9,570 nucleotides of DNA from the NCBI GenBank assembly GCA_016926925.1, contig JAFGNQ010000487.1, positions 1 through 9,570 of the forward strand, given 5' to 3'. The position numbers and the translations under genes were made by a program. This DNA comes from Candidatus Aminicenantota bacterium (GTDB lineage: Bacteria > Acidobacteriota > Aminicenantia > Aminicenantales > Aminicenantaceae). The notes under the pieces were generated by a model. The model was not told where the DNA came from. It did no database searches and saw only the letters and a list, made by a program, of their open reading frames with translations. Shown piece after piece: positions 6,465 through 9,570 of this stretch (the first letter of the stretch is position 1; each line of letters starts with the position of its first letter).

Positions 6465-7017
6465 GGATGATGGAGAAGCGGCACTGTTTCCCGCCGCTCA
6501 TGATCGAGTCTTCCATTTTTACTTCAACCGGGCGATCCACTACCGTCTCGAACACTTCCTTCAGCCATCCGCGGGAACAACCGCAAAAATTTTCCGCCAT
6601 GAGGGGTGGGCTATCCTGAACAAGAGGGCAGAAGCATTTACTGTACGTCACTTGGATCGAGTTGCCTTCTAGGCGCACGTTTTCCGCACCGACCCATTTC
6701 CTTAAAGCCCCAAGCCAAGCATCGAGACTGCCTTTGTGTTTGGCGGCTTCCGTCTTTGCATGTCTTTGAGCGCAGGCACGGCCGCAGTCCTCGAGGAGCT
6801 TAACCTTATCTTCATCATCTAAGTGCTTGTCCATACTTTTCATCAAGCTTAAGATCCAGTCATACACGATTTTGTTCTTTTGGCTCATTCGATCCTCCTG
6901 GTCGGCACACACAGCTTTCGAAAAGGCGAATAGGGATTGCTTCCCTGAGATTCCTGCTGCGACCCCCGCTGCCAGCTTGAATACTCTGGAAAAAAACTGC
7001 TTTCTGGTTATTTTCAT
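6457..7017 (-). CDS. Cysteine-rich protein with Tat-like leader; second start possible
   Basis: 186 aa from the ATG at 7017. I chose this start because AGGTGAT (7024-7030), a 7-base match to the SD consensus, lies just upstream and a promoter candidate is at 7063-7091. An upstream in-frame ATG at 7080 would precede the predicted transcript start. Residues 1-40 read MKITRKQFFSRVFKLAAGVAAG..., a Tat-like leader with Arg-Lys instead of twin Arg. The body has an acidic helical part with a CGRAC motif (Cys78, Cys82), then KCFCPL (Cys128, Cys130), FCGCSRGW (Cys145, Cys147) and a closing GGKQCRF (Cys179). The arrangement of KCxCPL, CxCS.GW and the late G...C.F strand resembles the small V4R-like / ATC-hydrolase-like / DUF6144-type proteins. 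I cannot choose among these names, and ligand or reaction is unknown. A very strong internal SD before Met44 (ATG at 6888) could yield a leaderless 143-aa cytoplasmic form. Confidence 0.8.
   Translation of the reverse strand: MKITRKQFFSRVFKLAAGVAAGISGKQSLFAFSKAVCADQEDRMSQKNKIVYDWILSLMKSMDKHLDDEDKVKLLEDCGRACAQRHAKTEAAKHKGSLDAWLGALRKWVGAENVRLEGNSIQVTYSKCFCPLVQDSPPLMAENFCGCSRGWLKEVFETVVDRPVEVKMEDSIMSGGKQCRFSIILP
6891..6899 (-). promoter_or_regulatory. Strong internal ribosome binding site inside the cysteine-rich gene
   Basis: On the minus strand this reads AGGAGGATC, with the AGGAGG core (6894-6899) 5 bases before the in-frame ATG at 6888. It is a stronger SD core than the one at the upstream start. 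Initiation here removes the whole Tat-like leader and leaves the complete cysteine domain. Confidence 0.55.
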
Positions 7018-7023
7018 GAGGTT

Positions 7024-7031
7024 ATCACCTT
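7024..7031 (-). promoter_or_regulatory. Ribosome binding site for the leader-bearing start
   Basis: AAGGTGAT on the minus strand, 6 bases before the ATG at 7017. AGGTGAT pairs with the 3' part of the anti-SD. It supports translation from the Met that begins the Tat-like leader. Confidence 0.5.
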
Positions 7032-7062
7032 TTTTTGTTGAATGCGCTGCAGAACCTCCATT

Positions 7063-7091
7063 ATTTTCGATCATTTCCAAGACGCGGTCAA
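7063..7091 (-). promoter_or_regulatory. Predicted sigma-70-type promoter of the cysteine-rich gene
   Basis: TTGACC (7086-7091 on the minus strand), a 17-base spacer and GAAAAT (7063-7068). The -35 box matches at 5 of 6 and the -10 box at 4 of 6. The predicted start near 7056 gives a leader of about 39 bases and excludes the ATG at 7080 as a start. Confidence 0.45.
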
Positions 7092-7199
7092 CACGGACGG
7101 CTCAATCTCTTCAGATCAAGTCATCCGAATTCGACCTTTTTTATATGTTGTGGAGAGCACGCCTCCCAGGATTAATTCGTAATGATGTCCCTAAAACCC

Positions 7200-7232
7200 A
7201 AACTGCGAAACAATTTCTTAGAGCAGTTTTTT
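7200..7232. terminator. Stem-loop with T-tract, probable terminator
   Basis: AAACTGC (7200-7206) and GCAGTTT (7223-7229) form a 7-bp stem, with a possible inner GAAA/TTTC stem (7207-7210 and 7214-7217). On the plus strand it runs into TTTTTT (7227-7232). On the minus strand the stem is followed by GGGTTTT, a weaker tail. It separates the DUF1028 gene from the promoter of the next minus-strand gene, so its natural job is to end the DUF1028 transcript about 95 bases past the stop. The better T-tract is on the plus strand, where no upstream gene is seen. Confidence 0.45.
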
Positions 7233-7288
7233 GTCCCCGAATTTGCATTTAAGGCACCTTTTCTGTGTTAATAATTGGGTTAACCTGT

Positions 7289-7308
7289 TGATATTAATAA
7301 GAATATCA
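7289..7308. repeat. AT-rich 7-bp inverted repeat after the DUF1028 gene
   Basis: TGATATT (7289-7295) and AATATCA (7302-7308) around a 6-base centre. It is flanked by the palindrome GGTTAACC (7278-7285) and overlaps ATCATGAT (7305-7312). The stem is weak as RNA and lacks a T-tract, so protein binding is as likely as a transcript role. Confidence 0.35.
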
Positions 7309-7325
7309 TGATCCGACCCCACATC

Positions 7326-8315
7326 TTATTCTTTAGGAGCAAGGGAAAGAATTTTTTGGATGAGGGCCTTGTCGTCGGGGAGTTGACCGACTTTGGGGAG
7401 CCGCGGTAAGAGGATGGCCCAGTTTTTATCCATGGCAAAGACTTTCCTGAACAGGGGGAGGCTCTTCTCCACATTGCCTGTGGCGGCAAGGGTCACGGCC
7501 GGCCAGAAAATCATCTCTGCGTTATCAGGATACATGTCCATAGCCTGCGTGTAGGCTTTCATAGCATCTTCGACTTTGTTTTCCGTCAAGTATTCATCGC
7601 CTTGATTCATGTGGTTGTAGGCTTTGTTGAGTCGGAGCAGTCGTTTGAGCTCAGGAACAGGCTGTGGATGATCTTCGATCCTCAGGTCATAGATTCTGTC
7701 TCGCCACCAGACACCGGAGCTCTTGCCTTTGACGACGATAAGAGCGGCGGATTGCTTTCCTCTTATGTCGCCGCCTTCCATTTCGGCGGCTTCGAGGGCG
7801 GCTATCAGCTTATCGGCCAATTCCCCTTCCGTCTCCCGGAATGCTTTGGCCATAGCCTCCCAGACCGTGTTGTTGAGCATCAGGTTGGCTTGACAGGTGA
7901 ATCCTTCGCCGACATAATGGCCGGCCTCCGGAATACAGTTTTTTCCCGTGTGGACAGCCACCCGGCCTTGAGCGTCTACCATAGCGACCTGCCGCACGTC
8001 CTGATGCGAGTCGGCAGAGACAAGGGCCCTGAGGGCTTCCTCGGCGCTTTTCCCGAAGCGCATGAGCTCCAACCCAAGAGGCCCATAGGACACTTCTGTA
8101 AAGGATTGCGTGGCCACGGCGCCCACGCCCGATTCCGCCCAGGGAACGCCGGCCCCGACGGAAAACCAATGAGATTGAACGGCAACACCCAGCTGACCCG
8201 TCTGTGCGTCATAGGCGACGATGGAATAGGTGCTCACAGGGCGGATTTGTGCATGAGGTAAAACGAAGCCGGTCAAACAAATTAGGGACACAAGCACAAA
8301 AAAGTATCTTTTCAT
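7326..8315 (-). CDS. Secreted DUF1028 Ntn-hydrolase-like protein with C-terminal TPR region
   Basis: 329 aa. Residues 1-22 are a Sec signal peptide (MKRYFF, hydrophobic core, PHA with cleavage before Q23). Residues 28-222 are a full DUF1028 domain. It starts STYSIVAYDAQTGQLGVAVQS, includes GVGAVATQSF, YGPLGLELM and the GEGFTCQANLM segment, and ends in DIRGKQSAAL and the family signature LRIEDHPQPVPELKRLL. DUF1028 proteins are placed in the Ntn-hydrolase superfamily but their substrate is not established. Thr29 sits at the usual TxSIVA position, where an N-terminal nucleophile would be exposed only after extra trimming beyond the signal cleavage. Residues about 230-329 form TPR-like helices (GDEYLTENKVEDAMKAYTQA, DNAEMIF, GNVEKSLPLFRKV), a tail known on some family members. 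The start is supported by GAGGAGGG just upstream and a promoter candidate at 8343-8371. It appears monocistronic. Confidence 0.92.
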   Translation of the reverse strand: MKRYFFVLVSLICLTGFVLPHAQIRPVSTYSIVAYDAQTGQLGVAVQSHWFSVGAGVPWAESGVGAVATQSFTEVSYGPLGLELMRFGKSAEEALRALVSADSHQDVRQVAMVDAQGRVAVHTGKNCIPEAGHYVGEGFTCQANLMLNNTVWEAMAKAFRETEGELADKLIAALEAAEMEGGDIRGKQSAALIVVKGKSSGVWWRDRIYDLRIEDHPQPVPELKRLLRLNKAYNHMNQGDEYLTENKVEDAMKAYTQAMDMYPDNAEMIFWPAVTLAATGNVEKSLPLFRKVFAMDKNWAILLPRLPKVGQLPDDKALIQKILSLAPKE

Positions 8316-8342
8316 GGAACCCTCCTCTCCAAATCTGATATT

Positions 8343-8371
8343 TTTTTATCACAGCCGCATATCAAGGTCAA
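8343..8371 (-). promoter_or_regulatory. Predicted promoter of the DUF1028 gene
   Basis: TTGACC (8366-8371 on the minus strand), a 17-base spacer and TAAAAA (8343-8348). The -10 box is preceded by TGA, giving an extended -10 arrangement. The predicted start near 8336 gives a short leader of about 20 bases ahead of the ATG at 8315. Confidence 0.5.
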
Positions 8372-8644
8372 CAGCCCTCTGGCCCTTATATGCATCTCCA
8401 ATTCCGTGAAGCACGTAGTCTCCATACTGCAGGAATCGAGTCGCAGATCGTTTTCGGCGAAGCTCCCTATCCCCTCTCCGTGTGATTCAAACGGACTGTG
8501 ACTCGCTTTGGCTAGCGCGATTTATGAGGACAGCGATTCCTAAAAAAATTGTTTTATTAAGGGATTCATCACGAAAATGGGGGTGCCTGTTTTTTAAATC
8601 AATTGGATGCAAATACAAAGAAAAATGTATATGATGGCAGGAGC

Positions 8645-8651
8645 AAGGAGG
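8645..8651 (+). promoter_or_regulatory. Ribosome binding site deciding the lipoprotein start
   Basis: AAGGAGG, 8 bases before the ATG at 8660. It selects this ATG over the in-frame TTG at 8603, which has no SD and would put 19 charged residues ahead of the lipoprotein leader. Confidence 0.65.
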
Positions 8652-8659
8652 AAACAGCA

Positions 8660-9337
8660 ATGAGAAATATCAAAATGTCGGCATTTTTTTTATGTCTGAT
8701 GCTGATCGTGATTGGGAGTTCGTGTTCCTCCGGTGAAAGCGAATCCGAACCTGCAGATCAGGCACAAGTGCCGGACAGCACAGCCGAAAAGCTGAAAACG
8801 GTGATGATCGACGTTCAAATTCCTGTCTCTGAAGAAACACTGGTAGTCAAAGCCCAAATCCCGGCAGGCTGGGTTCGAAATCCCGATTTCGGAGGCGCCG
8901 TGTTCCAACCCGAGGATTACGCCGATTACTTTTACGCTCCTGTCATTCAATACCAGGCTTCGTGTGCGGGACCCTGCGATCCCAAGGCCATTCCCGGAAA
9001 TATCGATAAAACGATTCAAGGGATCAAAGAGACTCTGTCACGACCTAATATCAACACGGGAGATCCGGAACTGGATGCGGTCCGGGCAAATGTGGACATC
9101 CTCGCTGACGAGAAATTCAGCGAAGACGGATGGATCCTGGCCGCTGCCGTGACATACCCGGAGAATCTGTCCGCGGCCCTATACATCCCAAAGATCGTCG
9201 TCCATTCCTTTCGTCATCATGAAGGCGACGGATTTTTCGTACAGACGACGGCCCTCGCCGAACTGAATCAAAAGGAAGAGCTGTTGCCGCTATTCCTTGA
9301 AGCCTGTAAAAAGACGGACTACGGTCCAAGCCTCTAA
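8660..9337 (+). CDS. Putative lipoprotein of unknown function
   Basis: 225 aa from the ATG at 8660. The N-terminus MRNIKMSAFFLCLMLIVIGSSC is a lipoprotein-type leader with acyl-acceptor Cys22. The residues before it (GSS) are small but lack the usual Leu/Val at -3, so the lipobox is imperfect. A Ser/Glu-rich tether (about 23-43) follows. The folded part (about 46-225) begins with paired strands (TVMIDVQIPV, TLVVKAQIPAGW). It has aromatic-rich DYADYFYAPVIQY, a close Cys pair (ASCAGPC), a helical KTIQGIKETL stretch and a C-terminal helix (QKEELLPLFLEACKK). I do not recognise the family. The opening IPAGW strand pair recalls small periplasmic beta-sheet proteins, but this is only a likeness. Its stop is 7 bases from the stop of the convergent gene on the right. 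Export and membrane attachment are likely; function is unknown. Confidence 0.8.
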   Translation: MRNIKMSAFFLCLMLIVIGSSCSSGESESEPADQAQVPDSTAEKLKTVMIDVQIPVSEETLVVKAQIPAGWVRNPDFGGAVFQPEDYADYFYAPVIQYQASCAGPCDPKAIPGNIDKTIQGIKETLSRPNINTGDPELDAVRANVDILADEKFSEDGWILAAAVTYPENLSAALYIPKIVVHSFRHHEGDGFFVQTTALAELNQKEELLPLFLEACKKTDYGPSL

Positions 9338-9347
9338 GCATTGCTTA
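9335..9347. other. Small palindrome joining two convergent stop codons
   Basis: TAAGC (9335-9339), ATT, GCTTA (9343-9347). The TAA of the lipoprotein gene and the TAA of the minus-strand gene are the outer ends of the two arms. The 5-bp stem is short and has no T-tract, so a terminator role is uncertain. Confidence 0.3.
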
Positions 9348-9570
9348 CTCCGAGATCAAAAGGCTGTTGGGATCGAGACGGATCTTTAGATCACCGGGGG
9401 GAGGGAAGTCATAATTTTTGACCAGGCTCAGGCGGATATGATCGTCGCGGTAGACAAGGGTGATGAGCACATCGATCCGGTCTAAATAATCTTTAAGCTC
9501 GATGGGAATTCCCTTCTCATCAAACAAGGGTTCTTCGCTCTTCAAAGAGGCGCTGAACCAGACCTCAACC
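9345..9570 (-). CDS. C-terminal end of an unrecognised protein, 5' end off window
   Basis: The frame is open through the right edge of the window, so the gene starts outside. The last 74 or so residues are visible, reading VEVWFSAS at the edge, then EEPLFDEKGIPIELKDYLDRIDV, then alternating strands ITLVYRDDHIRLSLVKNYDF and a closing DLKIRLDPNSLLISE. A short internal start would be a TTG at 9545 without a good SD, which I reject. The alternating hydrophobic strands suggest a beta-rich C-terminal domain, but I do not recognise a family. Confidence 0.65.
   Translation of the reverse strand, partial: VEVWFSASLKSEEPLFDEKGIPIELKDYLDRIDVLITLVYRDDHIRLSLVKNYDFPPPGDLKIRLDPNSLLISE

Larger units (their letters stand above)
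7018..7325. other. 308-base intergenic region between two minus-strand genes
   Basis: It holds, from right to left, a cluster of short palindromes just after the DUF1028 stop, a stem-loop with a T-tract (7200-7232), and the promoter and SD of the cysteine-rich gene. I see no protein-coding stretch. The plus-strand frame crossing it has no SD and no recognisable protein content. Confidence 0.6.
8316..8659. other. 344-base divergent intergenic region
   Basis: The left end carries the DUF1028 promoter and SD. The middle (about 8400-8520) shows no clear gene; CGAGTC (8437-8442) and GACTCG (8500-8505) are a distant 6-bp inverted pair of doubtful meaning. The right end (8541-8635) is AT-rich and must hold the lipoprotein promoter. 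TTGGAT (8603-8608) with TATATG at 19 bases, or TATGAT (8630-8635) without a fitting -35 box, are the only and weak candidates. Confidence 0.5.

Noticed and set aside
7018..7080. Upstream extension of the cysteine-rich gene to the ATG at 7080
   Set aside because: The extra 21 residues would precede the Tat-like leader, the ATG lacks an SD, and it is upstream of the predicted transcription start.
6827..7252. A 141-codon plus-strand open frame across the start of the cysteine-rich gene
   Set aside because: No SD and no protein-like pattern, and half of it is antisense to the Tat-like leader region.
8437..8505. CGAGTC and GACTCG as an inverted repeat
   Set aside because: Only 6 bp with a 57-base spacer, which is expected by chance in a region of this size.
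8524..8634. A 36-codon plus-strand frame beginning MRTAIPKK in the divergent intergenic region
   Set aside because: No SD precedes the ATG and the peptide matches nothing I know. It ends within the likely promoter region of the lipoprotein gene.
9345..9545. A complete 66-residue small gene starting at the TTG at 9545
   Set aside because: The same frame stays open to the window edge with protein-like sequence and there is no SD before the TTG, so it is the end of a longer gene.

Overview
The window looks like ordinary bacterial chromosome from a lineage with many exported proteins. The evidence is moderate G+C, Shine-Dalgarno (SD) sites in front of most genes, four promoter candidates of the ordinary sigma-70 type (all with 17-bp spacers), a tricorn-type S41 protease, a DUF1028/TPR protein, IPT/TIG-like and Tat-like exported proteins, and a sulfatase-modifying (FGE) family remnant. 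This mix is what I would expect from Acidobacteriota or Candidatus Aminicenantes-like bacteria. That placement is an impression from gene content, not a measured result. There is no rRNA, tRNA, CRISPR array, transposase or phage gene.

Layout. Bases 1-3231 (+) hold nearly all of a giant tricorn-like protease whose 5' end lies off the window. Bases 3235-3483 (+) hold a short open frame that joins the head and tail of an FGE-sulfatase domain with the middle missing. Bases 3530-5580 (-) encode an E1 beta/E1 alpha pair of a thiamine-diphosphate 2-oxoacid dehydrogenase, overlapping by four bases, with no E2 or E3 gene in view. Bases 5580-5808 are a divergent promoter region with a clear dyad in the E1 leader. 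Bases 5808-6449 (+) encode a small secreted protein with two IPT/TIG-like folds. Bases 6457-7017 (-) encode a cysteine-rich protein with a Tat-like leader and a strong second internal start site. Bases 7326-8315 (-) encode a secreted DUF1028 Ntn-hydrolase-like protein with a TPR tail. Bases 8660-9337 (+) encode an unrecognised lipoprotein. Bases 9345-9570 (-) are the C-terminal end of a further unknown gene.

These genes do not form one pathway. The only evident operon is E1 alpha-E1 beta, which would carry out the decarboxylating step of a 2-oxoacid dehydrogenase complex. Most of the other products are probably exported and fit degradation or handling of peptides and other material outside the cytoplasm. 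I did not find a convincing new multi-gene system. The most useful leads are the two possible translation starts in the cysteine-rich gene, the FGE remnant, the E1 leader dyad with a GEG variant of the thiamine motif, and the hairpins sitting on the stop codons of two tightly convergent gene pairs.
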